Below, piece by piece: positions 18,684 to 25,931 of a DNA stretch of 32,226 nucleotides; position 1 is the first letter of the stretch; every line of letters starts with the position of its first letter. Under the pieces are notes generated by a model that was given only the letters and a program-made list of their open reading frames with translations, ran no database searches and was not told the DNA's origin. Location: contig JAGRPB010000053.1 of assembly GCA_020439945.1 (NCBI GenBank), forward strand, positions 1 to 32,226. Direction: 5' to 3'. Source of the DNA: Verrucomicrobiia bacterium (lineage in GTDB: Bacteria > Verrucomicrobiota > Verrucomicrobiia > Verrucomicrobiales > DEV007). A program made the translations under genes and the position numbers.

Positions 18684-19454
18684 TCAGAAAAGCAGGATCG
18701 GTGGCGGGACGACCCGCACCACGCCGGACTGGCGATCGACCCCTTCGCTCTCGGCGATGCTCTTAACGACGCCTTTCTCAAACTCGATCGTGACCTTTCC
18801 GGTTTCGACTTCCACATAGGTCACGGTCTGCACCAGGCGACCGAAAGCGTCCCTCGCCGTCGTCTGCTGCGGAATGCGATCGTAGGTGATGTATTCAAAC
18901 GTCGCGGTGTGCCCGCTCTGGTCGATCTTGGCGGCTTGTTTGCTGGGTTCACCGAGCGACTCCGTCACTTCTTCCTGCGTCATGCCCAGGGCGACTTGTT
19001 CGTTCTCGATGAGATCATCGACCAGCAACTGCCGCTCGTGCAGCTTGGTCAGGTTGCCTTCAAATTCTTCACTCAACCCTTCGACCATGGCCTTTCCGAC
19101 CCAGCCGGCGACCTGACCCTGTTTGGCCCGGCCCCTGACCCGGTAGGCTTTTTCGCTGATCGCCAGCACGGTCACTTCCTGGTCGGCAAACAGATTACCC
19201 AGCCAGCGATCGGCCGTCAGCGTGGTGTAGATGGGAGCGGGGGCCGTGACTCTCGCCTTGACCTCCTTGTTCACGAGCCCCTCCAGATACACGGCCCCGT
19301 CCTCGCGGATCAGGCTGCTTTCCTTCCGGTCTGCCTTGGATTTGCGAACCGGGATCGGACGCAGTTGAGCTTCGGCGGCGGTGGCGAGAACGCACAGCAG
19401 GCAGAAGGCAACGAGCGCGACCATTGGTTGGCCGCGAAGGAATGACCGCTTCAT
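18684..19454 (-). CDS. Exported protein with SH3-like and BamE/SmpA-like regions
   Basis: A 256-residue secreted or periplasmic protein of unknown function. The signal peptide is about 1-29 (VALVAFCLLCVLATAAEA). Residues about 60-125 look like a bacterial SH3 fold (YLEGLVNKEVKARVTAPAPI, then EVTVLAI, YRVRG, VAGWVGKA). Residues about 155-195 (LGMTQEEVTESLGEPSK followed by FEYITYDRI) match the LGMT-x-x-x-V-x-x-x-LG-x-P pattern of SmpA/OmlA/BamE-like modules. The C-terminus is beta-rich (TVTYVEVETGKVTIEFEKGVV). BamE itself helps assemble outer-membrane proteins, but in this family the module is more general. It is followed closely by the Tat-exported phosphoesterase gene. Confidence 0.8.
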   Translation of the reverse strand: MKRSFLRGQPMVALVAFCLLCVLATAAEAQLRPIPVRKSKADRKESSLIREDGAVYLEGLVNKEVKARVTAPAPIYTTLTADRWLGNLFADQEVTVLAISEKAYRVRGRAKQGQVAGWVGKAMVEGLSEEFEGNLTKLHERQLLVDDLIENEQVALGMTQEEVTESLGEPSKQAAKIDQSGHTATFEYITYDRIPQQTTARDAFGRLVQTVTYVEVETGKVTIEFEKGVVKSIAESEGVDRQSGVVRVVPPPILLF

Positions 19455-19780
19455 GACAGGACAGATCGTTGAGGTGAACGCGAGATGGCGGGGAAGCGTC
19501 GATCGAAACCGACAGATCTCCCGTTTGACGATCGAGTTACGTTACTATTCTCTGGGGCGGCAAAAAAGCCTCAAATTCTGCCAGTTTGGTCGCGCTTCCC
19601 TTTTCCGGACTCCTCATGGCAGAGACACCGCAACCAAAGGAATTCGTGAAAATTCGTCAAATTTGAGGAAATTCGTGTTCTACGCCTTTCGTCCTTCAAC
19701 ACGAATTTTCGCGAATGGGATGAATTTCCACGAATGTTTCTCATCCTGATTCTTTCAATTCTCCTCAGTTCCCCGCTTTC
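19455..19780. other. 326-bp gap: hemL upstream region with palindromic repeat
   Basis: The gap separates the divergent SH3/BamE-like gene from hemL. It holds a candidate sigma-70-like site on the plus strand (TTGACG at 19525-19530, TATTCT at 19546-19551, with a short 15-nt spacer) and an approximately 100-bp imperfect palindrome at 19639-19738. I see no reading frame in it that looks like a real gene. Confidence 0.5.
19639..19738. repeat. Palindromic intergenic repeat rich in ATTCGTG
   Basis: AAATTCGTGTT (19669-19679) is the exact inverse of AACACGAATTT (19698-19708), with an 18-nt loop. Outside it, GGAATTCGTGAAAATTCGTC on the left matches the inverse of GATGAATTTCCACGAATG on the right with a few mismatches. 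The whole can fold into one long hairpin. It is A/T-rich compared with its surroundings, unlike local coding DNA. Similar ATTCGTG-rich intergenic palindromes recur in many Verrucomicrobiota and related genomes (recollection, not checked). Confidence 0.75.
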
Positions 19781-21076
19781 ATGTCGAATCACGCCCTCTC
19801 TCAGAAACTCTACGCCGCCGCCCGCGAAGTCATTCCCGGCGGAGTAAACTCGCCCGTCCGCGCCTTTCGCAACGTCGATGGCGAACCCTTCTTCGTCAGC
19901 AGGGCTCGCGGCAGCCATATCTGGGACGTCGATGGCAATGAACTGATTGATTACGTCGGCACCTGGGGCCCAGCTATTCTGGGGCACGCGCCCGCCGTGG
20001 TGCTTGAGGCCATCAACCACGCGGCGAAGGCGGGCGTCAGCTTCGGGATCCCCAATCCTCACGAGGTCGAGATGGCGCGCCTCATCGTCGACTGGGTTCC
20101 CTCGGTGGAAAAGGTCCGCATGGTGAACAGCGGCACCGAGGCCACCATGTCGGCGATTCGCCTCGCTCGCGGGTTCACGAAACGCGACAAGATCATCAAA
20201 TTCGATGGCTGCTACCACGGTCATGTCGACGCCCTGCTCGTCGCGGCCGGGAGCGGCGCCCTGACCCACGGCAAACCCGACAGCGCCGGCGTGCCGAGTG
20301 CGTTTGCCGACGAAACAATCGTCCTGCCCTTCAATCGACCCGAGGAGGTCGAAAAAGCCTTTGCCGCCGAGGGGGAAAACATCGCCGCCATCATTCTCGA
20401 ACCCTACCCGGCCAATGCCGGCCTCGTTTTTCCTCAAGCCGGTTACCTCGAGTTTCTGCGCGAGATCACCACCAAGTACGGCGCTCTCCTGATCTTCGAC
20501 GAAGTCATGACCGGCTTCCGCGTCGCCAAAGGCGGCGTACAGGAACTCACCGGCGTAACGCCCGACCTCACCGCGCTGGGCAAAGTCATCGGCGGCGGTC
20601 TGCCCGTCGGCGCCTTCGGCGGGCGCGCCGACATCATGGACTACCTCGCGCCCGACGGACCCGTCTATCAGGCCGGCACCCTGAGCGGCAATCCGCTCGC
20701 CCTCGCCGCCGGACTGGCGCAACTGAAGGAAATGGAACGTCAGGACGGATGGGCACGCCTCGAAGCGATCGGCACCGCCTTTGCCCAGGGAACCATGAAT
20801 GCCCTCGAGGCGGTCGGGAAAAACTACCGACTCAACCGCGTCGGCTCCATGTTCTGCCTCTTCTTCACCGATCGCGAGATCGCCAATGTCGATGACGTGA
20901 AGCAGTGCGACTTCGACGCCTTTCGCCGTTTCTTCTGGGCGGCCCTGGAGGAGGGAGTGTATTTTGCTCCTTCGCAGTATGAAGCCGGATTCATCTCCCT
21001 GGCCCACAGCGAGCAGGACATCGCTCGCACCGCCGAAGTCGTAACCAAGGCATTGAAAGCCGCACTGTCCCAATAG
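19781..21076 (+). CDS. hemL: Glutamate-1-semialdehyde 2,1-aminomutase
   Basis: A 431-residue PLP enzyme that converts glutamate-1-semialdehyde to 5-aminolevulinate, the committed precursor of haem and cobalamin in the C5 pathway. It starts SNHALSQKLYAAAREVIPGG and shows VNSGTEATMSAIRLAR (118-130), DGCYHGHVD, IFDEVMTGFRVAKGG (Asp240) and ALGKVIGGGLPVGAFGG with PLP lysine Lys268. Length matches the family (425-435). The start has no Shine-Dalgarno sequence (CCCCGCTTTC precedes ATG). The MscS-like gene follows after 10 bp. Confidence 0.97.
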   Translation: MSNHALSQKLYAAAREVIPGGVNSPVRAFRNVDGEPFFVSRARGSHIWDVDGNELIDYVGTWGPAILGHAPAVVLEAINHAAKAGVSFGIPNPHEVEMARLIVDWVPSVEKVRMVNSGTEATMSAIRLARGFTKRDKIIKFDGCYHGHVDALLVAAGSGALTHGKPDSAGVPSAFADETIVLPFNRPEEVEKAFAAEGENIAAIILEPYPANAGLVFPQAGYLEFLREITTKYGALLIFDEVMTGFRVAKGGVQELTGVTPDLTALGKVIGGGLPVGAFGGRADIMDYLAPDGPVYQAGTLSGNPLALAAGLAQLKEMERQDGWARLEAIGTAFAQGTMNALEAVGKNYRLNRVGSMFCLFFTDREIANVDDVKQCDFDAFRRFFWAALEEGVYFAPSQYEAGFISLAHSEQDIARTAEVVTKALKAALSQ

Positions 21077-21086
21077 TTCATCGCCC

Positions 21087-22862
21087 ATGCGACCACGATT
21101 CACCGCACTGCTCCGCTGTCTGGCCACCTTGGCCGGGGCGGGTGCGATGATCGTTTCGCCATCCTCGGCGATCCTGGCGCAGGAAGCCGCCGCGCCGGCG
21201 AAGACCACTCCGCCCGAGCCACCCGCGTCCCAGGCCCAACCGGACGCGACTCCGCCCCCGCCACCCCCCGAGCCTTCCGAAGAGACGCGTTCCCTCAACG
21301 CCCTGCAAAGCCTCCAGGCGTCCATCGCCGCGATCGAAACCCAGATCGCCACCCTGCGCCACCAACTCGAAGCGGCCGCCACCGAGGCCGAAAAGGAGGA
21401 GGTCGCCGAAGAACTCCGTGCGGCCGTCGCTCAACGCGACCAGATGCGCACCGACCTGGAAACCGTCGCCACCGGCGTCGACCTCGAGGCCTTCGAGAAA
21501 AACAGCAGCCAACCCACCGACCTCTCAAGCGAGTTCGAGGATTTTCTCCGGCCCATCGTCGGCCAGTTGAAAGACCTCACCTCCAAGCCACGCGAGATTG
21601 AGGGCCTGCGCACCGATGTCGCCCAGGCCCAGCGCCAGATCAAGCAGGCGGAAAACGCCCTCGGACACATCGACGAACTGCTCGCCGTCGCCGAGAACGA
21701 CCAGGTCCTCGAGAAACTCCGCAGCCTCCACCAGGAATGGGACGCCAAGCTCGAGCAGGCCCAGAGCGACCTCAGCGTCGCCGAATTCAAACTGACCGAG
21801 GCCGAGAAAAACCGGTCATCCCTGTTCGCTTCCGCCCGCGACGCCGTCGCCTCCTTCTTCCGTTCCCGGGGGCGAAATTTCCTCACCGCCGTCGCCGTTT
21901 TCGTTGCGATCTGGTTCGGCCTCAGGCTGCTCTACCGTTGGCTCCTGCGCTTCAGCCCGTTGCACCGGAAAAAGGAGCGGCACTTCTACGTCCGCATCAT
22001 CGATGTCGTCTTTCAGGCGTTCGCCCTGCTCGCCGGCGTCTTCGCTTCCATGGTCGTGCTCTATGCCGCGTCCGATTGGGTGCTATTGGGCCTGATGCTG
22101 ATTTTCATCGCCGGCCTCGCCTGGACCGGAAAACAGGCGCTCCCGCATTTTTACGAGCAGGTGAAGCTCATGCTAAACCTCGGCTCCGTCCGCGAACACG
22201 AGCGCATCATCTACAACGGCATCCCCTGGCAGGTGAAACGGATCAACGTCTACACCGACCTCGAGAATCCCGCCCTGCTTGGCGGTCGGTTGCGACTCCC
22301 CATTCGCGATCTGGTGCCCCTGCATTCCCGCCCCTGGGAACCGAAAGAGCAGTGGTTCCCCACTAATGAAGGCGACTGGGTGGTGCTCGCCGACGACACC
22401 TATGGCCGAGTCGTCCAACAGAGCCCGGACTGGGTGACCGTGATTCAGCTCGGTGGCGCGCGAAAAGTCTATCCCACCGCCGACTTCCTGGCGCTCGCGC
22501 CGCTCGACCTGTCCAGGAACTTTCGGGTCAGCATCACCTTCGGCATCGATTATCAGCACCAGGCCATCAGCACCGATACCGTTCCGCCCATCTTTCAGGC
22601 CCGCCTCATGCAGGACCTGCGCGAACTCGTCGACGGCGATGACATCATCAACATCGGCGTCGAATTCAAAGAAGCCGGCGCCTCCTCGCTCGACTACGCC
22701 ATCCTCGCCGACTTTTCCGGCAACGCCGCCTCCAAATACCAGAAACTCCACCGCGCCATCCCAAGAATCTGCGTCGATGTCTGCAACGAACAGGGCTGGG
22801 TCATCCCGTTCACCCAGATCACCGTGCACCAGGCGGCAGAGCCTGAGAGTTCCTCTGAATAG
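21087..22862 (+). CDS. MscS-like mechanosensitive channel with long coiled-coil N-terminus
   Basis: A 591-residue membrane protein. Signal peptide about 1-31, a Pro-rich linker (TPPPPPPEPSEE), coiled coil about 68-130 and about 165-245, then hydrophobic segments at about 265-286, 303-328 and 331-347. The rest is cytoplasmic and beta-rich. EGDWVVLADDTYGRVVQQSP through RKVYPTADFL (428-468) and RNFRVSITFGIDY resemble the MscS beta and alpha/beta domains; the preceding segment (368-412) looks like a second, diverged copy. The pore helix lacks the classical Gly/Ala repeat of E. coli MscS. Osmotic release is the family role and is inferred here. It lies 10 bp after hemL, so probably cotranscribed. 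Confidence 0.72.
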   Translation: MRPRFTALLRCLATLAGAGAMIVSPSSAILAQEAAAPAKTTPPEPPASQAQPDATPPPPPPEPSEETRSLNALQSLQASIAAIETQIATLRHQLEAAATEAEKEEVAEELRAAVAQRDQMRTDLETVATGVDLEAFEKNSSQPTDLSSEFEDFLRPIVGQLKDLTSKPREIEGLRTDVAQAQRQIKQAENALGHIDELLAVAENDQVLEKLRSLHQEWDAKLEQAQSDLSVAEFKLTEAEKNRSSLFASARDAVASFFRSRGRNFLTAVAVFVAIWFGLRLLYRWLLRFSPLHRKKERHFYVRIIDVVFQAFALLAGVFASMVVLYAASDWVLLGLMLIFIAGLAWTGKQALPHFYEQVKLMLNLGSVREHERIIYNGIPWQVKRINVYTDLENPALLGGRLRLPIRDLVPLHSRPWEPKEQWFPTNEGDWVVLADDTYGRVVQQSPDWVTVIQLGGARKVYPTADFLALAPLDLSRNFRVSITFGIDYQHQAISTDTVPPIFQARLMQDLRELVDGDDIINIGVEFKEAGASSLDYAILADFSGNAASKYQKLHRAIPRICVDVCNEQGWVIPFTQITVHQAAEPESSSE

Positions 22863-22882
22863 AAAGCTCCGCTTCGGGGTAT

Positions 22883-23092
22883 TCAGTTTTCGGTCTTCGC
22901 CTTTTCTCGAAGTCGCATAGCTGCGGCACTGACATCGGCAATCTCGGAATCCTCGAAGAGATTCTGCCTCCACTCCGTGTAGTCGAAGGGCTCTCGGAGA
23001 ATCAAGCTGATGAACCGCTCGGCTTCGACCATACCCAACGAATGGCGGAGTGCTTCCGCGCCTTTAATTCGAATCTCCGTGTCCGTCATCAT
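22883..23092 (-). CDS. Small partner protein of a PIN toxin (probable antitoxin)
   Basis: A 69-residue acidic protein (start at 23092, or the next codon 23089). The pattern TEIRIKGAEALRHSLGMVEA, ERFISLILREPFDYTEWRQN and a helical tail SAAAMRLREKAK matches a family of small proteins that I recall encoded beside PIN-domain proteins of the type found upstream here. It overlaps the 3' end of that PIN gene by 29 bp. If the pair is a type II toxin-antitoxin module, this is the antitoxin, in the less usual downstream position. It remains intact although the toxin gene is interrupted. It has no recognisable DNA-binding motif by eye. Its stop lies 20 bp from that of the MscS-like gene. Confidence 0.65.
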   Translation of the reverse strand: MMTDTEIRIKGAEALRHSLGMVEAERFISLILREPFDYTEWRQNLFEDSEIADVSAAAMRLREKAKTEN

Positions 23093-23522
23093 AAGGAATT
23101 TGGGTAATGTATTCGACCGGGTTTAGAACCGCAATCTTCGAGATCTCCCGTCGTTTTTTCAAAATCCCATCGTCCGTCGTGAAGAAATAGTCACACCTGA
23201 GGGCAATGGCGCAGGCTAGGTGAAGACTGTCCGAGATTTTGAATCCTTCGGAACGAAGGCGTGTTGCTTCCGCCAGCACTTCGACAGTTTCCCCTGTATC
23301 GTTGACAGCGAGTTTTTTCCACTCGGCGATCGTGTTTCTGCGGTTTTCGAAGGGGTTGGCTTCGTTCTCGAAATCAAGAATATACGACCAAGAAAGTTCC
23401 TACTCGCCCAAGACAATCCTGGTCTGAATCTCCAGTTTGGCATCGCATTCCAACTTGATTCTCAACTGCGACTGGTCGTCGAAAGGCCGGTTGAAACAGC
23501 AGTTGTCCAAGTAAACTCGCAT
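23064..23522 (-). pseudogene. PIN-domain (VapC-like) toxin, interrupted by in-frame TAG
   Basis: Reading the minus strand from ATG 23522 gives one frame of 152 codons encoding a PIN-domain ribonuclease-type protein, broken only by TAG at codon 41 (23402-23400). The part before starts MRVYLDNCCFNRPFDDQSQL with catalytic Asp6; the part after runs ELSWSYILDFENEANPFE, ISDSLHLACAIALRC and FFTTDDGILKKR with the remaining acidic residues. There is no frameshift. Both halves fit this family without a gap, so the TAG replaces a single residue (a Lys, Gln or Glu codon would be one base away). The product would be a 40-residue fragment unless the stop is suppressed. Its 3' end overlaps the small partner gene. 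Confidence 0.85.
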
Positions 23523-23572
23523 TTTTTGGTTCTTTCTACTGGTAGTGGCCCAAACCGATCCGCGCCCTTCGC

Positions 23573-25063
23573 TCACCCTTCGCGCCGCTTCAATTGCGGG
23601 AACAGCACCACATCCCGAATCGATTCGGCTCCGGTGAGCATCATGATGAGGCGATCGATGCCGACGCCGATGCCGCCGGCGGGAGGCATGCCGTATTCGA
23701 GAGCGAGCAGGAAATCCTCGTCCACTTTCTGGGTCTCTTCGCCCGCCTGGTGCTCGAGGCGTTCGCGCTGGATGTCGGGATCGTTCAGCTCGGAGTAACC
23801 GGGTGAAATCTCGACGCCATTGATGACCAGCTCGTAGACATCGACGATGGAGCCGTCGTCGGGATTCTGCTTCGCCAGGGGGACGAGTTCCTTGGGCACC
23901 TGGGTCACGAAGATGGGGTCGATGGATTTTTCCTCAACCAGCTTCTCGAAGACCTGCTGGGTCACTTCGTAGTCTTCCATCTCGGGCGAAATCTCGACAC
24001 CCAGTTCGCCATCGCACTTGGCGCGACGTTGCTCGGGGGTGAGGTCGAACCAGTCGTCGCCGGCCACGCCGCGAATGAGATCACGATAAGGGGTGCGTTG
24101 CCACGGGCGCGCGAGGCTAATGGTCTTGGTGACTTCGCCTTCCTCGTTCTTATGCTCGATGGTCAGTCCGCCACAGTATTTCTCGGCGAGGTGACAGACC
24201 ATCTCCTCGACCAGGTTGGCCATCTGCTCGAAGTCGGCGCAGGACCAGTAAGCCTCGAGCATGGTGAACTCGGGATTGTGACGGCGACTGATGCCTTCGT
24301 TGCGGAAGTTCCGGTTCAGCTCGAAGACCTTGGAGAAGCCGCCCACGAGCAGGCGCTTCAGGTAGAGCTCGGGCGCGATGCGCAGGTACATGTCCATGCC
24401 CAACGCGTTGTGCCGTGTCTCAAAAGGGCGCGCCGCGGCGCCGCCGGGAACATCCTGAAGCATGGGGGTCTCGACCTCGAGGAAGTCGCGCTCGCCGAGG
24501 AAGCTGCGGATCTCCGCGATCATCGCGCTGCGGAGCCGGAACAACTCGCGGCTGCGCTCGTTGGCGATGAGGTCGAGATAGCGCTGGCGATACTTGATCT
24601 GCGGATCCTGGAGCCCGTGCCACTTGTCGGGCATGGGGCGCAGGCTTTTCGACAAAACGGTGATCTGTTGAGCCTTCACCGACGGCTCGCCGGTGCGAGT
24701 GGTGAAGGTCTCGCCCTCAACGCCGAGCCAATCGCCAATATCGAGCTGCTTGAAGATCTGCCAGGCGTCCTCGCCGAGCTGCTTCTTGTTTACGAAGACC
24801 TGGACGCGGCCGTGGAGATCGCTCAGGTCGATGAAATTGGTGTTTCCCATGTCGCGCAGCGCGGTGATGCGGCCGGCCACCTTGACCGGAAGTTCTTCGG
24901 CGAAGTTGTCGCGGAGCACGCCCGGAACGTGGGTGATCTCGAATTTCCCGCCGAAGGGATCGACACCGAGTTCGCGCAGTTTTTCCAATTTCTGCCGACG
25001 AAACTGGAGCAGGGAGCTGAGATCCTGTTCTTCTACTTCGGGTTGCGGGGCGTCGTCGGACAT
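23573..25063 (-). CDS. lysS: Lysyl-tRNA synthetase, class II
   Basis: Charges tRNA-Lys with lysine using ATP. From ATG 25063 (MSDDAPQPEVEEQDL) it has 496 residues, normal for LysS; an in-frame ATG at 25090 would add 9. An OB-fold anticodon domain (VKVAGRITALRDMGNTNFID) is followed by the class II core: motif 1 region around ETPMLQDVPGGAAARPFET, motif 2 FRNEGISRRHNPEFTMLEAY and motif 3 GGIGVGIDRLIMMLTGAESI, ending DVVLFPQLKRREG. All expected motifs are intact. It is divergent from the metallophosphoesterase gene, with only 43 bp between the starts, so the two promoters must overlap or lie inside coding sequence. Confidence 0.97.
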   Translation of the reverse strand: MSDDAPQPEVEEQDLSSLLQFRRQKLEKLRELGVDPFGGKFEITHVPGVLRDNFAEELPVKVAGRITALRDMGNTNFIDLSDLHGRVQVFVNKKQLGEDAWQIFKQLDIGDWLGVEGETFTTRTGEPSVKAQQITVLSKSLRPMPDKWHGLQDPQIKYRQRYLDLIANERSRELFRLRSAMIAEIRSFLGERDFLEVETPMLQDVPGGAAARPFETRHNALGMDMYLRIAPELYLKRLLVGGFSKVFELNRNFRNEGISRRHNPEFTMLEAYWSCADFEQMANLVEEMVCHLAEKYCGGLTIEHKNEEGEVTKTISLARPWQRTPYRDLIRGVAGDDWFDLTPEQRRAKCDGELGVEISPEMEDYEVTQQVFEKLVEEKSIDPIFVTQVPKELVPLAKQNPDDGSIVDVYELVINGVEISPGYSELNDPDIQRERLEHQAGEETQKVDEDFLLALEYGMPPAGGIGVGIDRLIMMLTGAESIRDVVLFPQLKRREG

Positions 25064-25106
25064 GGGAGGAATCGAGGGAAGGGTTGGCAAAAAGAGAGTG
25101 CCTAGA

Positions 25107-25814
25107 ATGATCGAAGCCGACGAAAAATCAACCAGTGTGGCCGCGGCGGATCTCGCCGAGGTGGCACCGGGCGTTTGGCTGGACAGCCGACGGGCATTAG
25201 TGCATCGCGAGGCGGGTTGGCTGGCGGCGGCGGACGTGCACTTTGGCTACGAGGTAACCCGCCGCGCCGAGGGTGGGCTGTTTCCGCTCTGGGGCATGAG
25301 CCAGATCGAGACGCAGTTTGCGGCGCTCATCGAGGATCACTCTCCGGAGACGATCATTCTCGCCGGCGACATCGTCGACAGCGGCTGGGCGGGCTCCGAA
25401 GCGAATGCCTGGCTGGAGTCGCTGCGCGATCGCTGCGCCCACCTGGTGCTGGTGGCGGGAAATCACGATCGGGGCGCGATCCGCAAGGCGTGGGATTTCG
25501 TGCCCAACTACCAGACGTCGGACGGCGCCTTCTTTTTTCATCACGGTCACGAATCACCCGAGCCCGAGGTGCCGGGGAATGCCCGGGTGTCCATCTCCGG
25601 TCACCTGCACCCGCGCTTTTCTCTCAACGATGGCGCCGGATTGTCGCTGCGGATTCCCACCCTGGTGCAGGAGCAGCGGCCGGCGGAAAACTTCGAGCGC
25701 TGGGTGCTGCCCGCCTTTTCCCCCTGGTCCGGCGGTGCGGGCTGGAAAGCTCAAGTGTCCGGGAGCGAGGCACGGCAGTGGGCGTGCGGGCAGGGAAGGG
25801 TGTTCGAGGTTTGA
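25107..25814 (+). CDS. Small cytoplasmic metallophosphoesterase (PdeM/YkuE-like)
   Basis: A 235-residue calcineurin-like phosphoesterase without a signal peptide. Motifs in order: ADVHFGYE (Asp43, His45), LAGDIVDSG (Asp88), VAGNHDRG (Asn119, His120), FHHGHE (145-149) and SGHLHPRF (His166, His168). The C-terminal LPAFSPWSGGAGW resembles the LPAFG-x-x-x-GG ending of ligase-associated PdeM endonucleases and related archaeal-type phosphoesterases. The ligase and Lhr-like helicase genes of that system are not near, so only the fold family is assigned. ATG 25107 gives the expected start; its stop lies 2 bp before a REP-like palindrome. Confidence 0.85.
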   Translation: MIEADEKSTSVAAADLAEVAPGVWLDSRRALVHREAGWLAAADVHFGYEVTRRAEGGLFPLWGMSQIETQFAALIEDHSPETIILAGDIVDSGWAGSEANAWLESLRDRCAHLVLVAGNHDRGAIRKAWDFVPNYQTSDGAFFFHHGHESPEPEVPGNARVSISGHLHPRFSLNDGAGLSLRIPTLVQEQRPAENFERWVLPAFSPWSGGAGWKAQVSGSEARQWACGQGRVFEV

Positions 25815-25816
25815 TC

Positions 25817-25897
25817 GAAAGGAGGGGCGACAATCCTGTCGCCCTATCAAGAGTCCGACACGTGCCGAAGGGCGACAGGATTGTCGCCCCTCCTTTC
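25817..25897. repeat. REP-like palindromic element (type B, perfect arms)
   Basis: A perfect 29-bp inverted repeat: arm 25817-25845, 23-bp spacer, arm 25869-25897. Each arm contains its own hairpin GGGCGACA-ATCC-TGTCGCCC and an outer GAAAGGAG. It begins 2 bp after the stop codon of the metallophosphoesterase gene and ends 34 bp before the rtcB start. A second copy of the same family lies at 32114-32183. The form is that of a REP/BIME unit; it could also form a strong hairpin in a transcript running into rtcB. Confidence 0.92.
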
Positions 25898-25931
25898 CTT
25901 CCCTGCCCTCTGTGGCATCTTGATCTTCACC

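Noticed and set aside
19571..21382. Minus-strand open frame of 603 codons
   Set aside because: It covers hemL and the start of the MscS-like gene on the other strand and runs through an intergenic palindrome; no domain is recognisable.
25817..25897. Rho-independent terminator
   Set aside because: The hairpin is strong but no T-run follows either arm, and related copies with the same arm structure indicate a repeat element.
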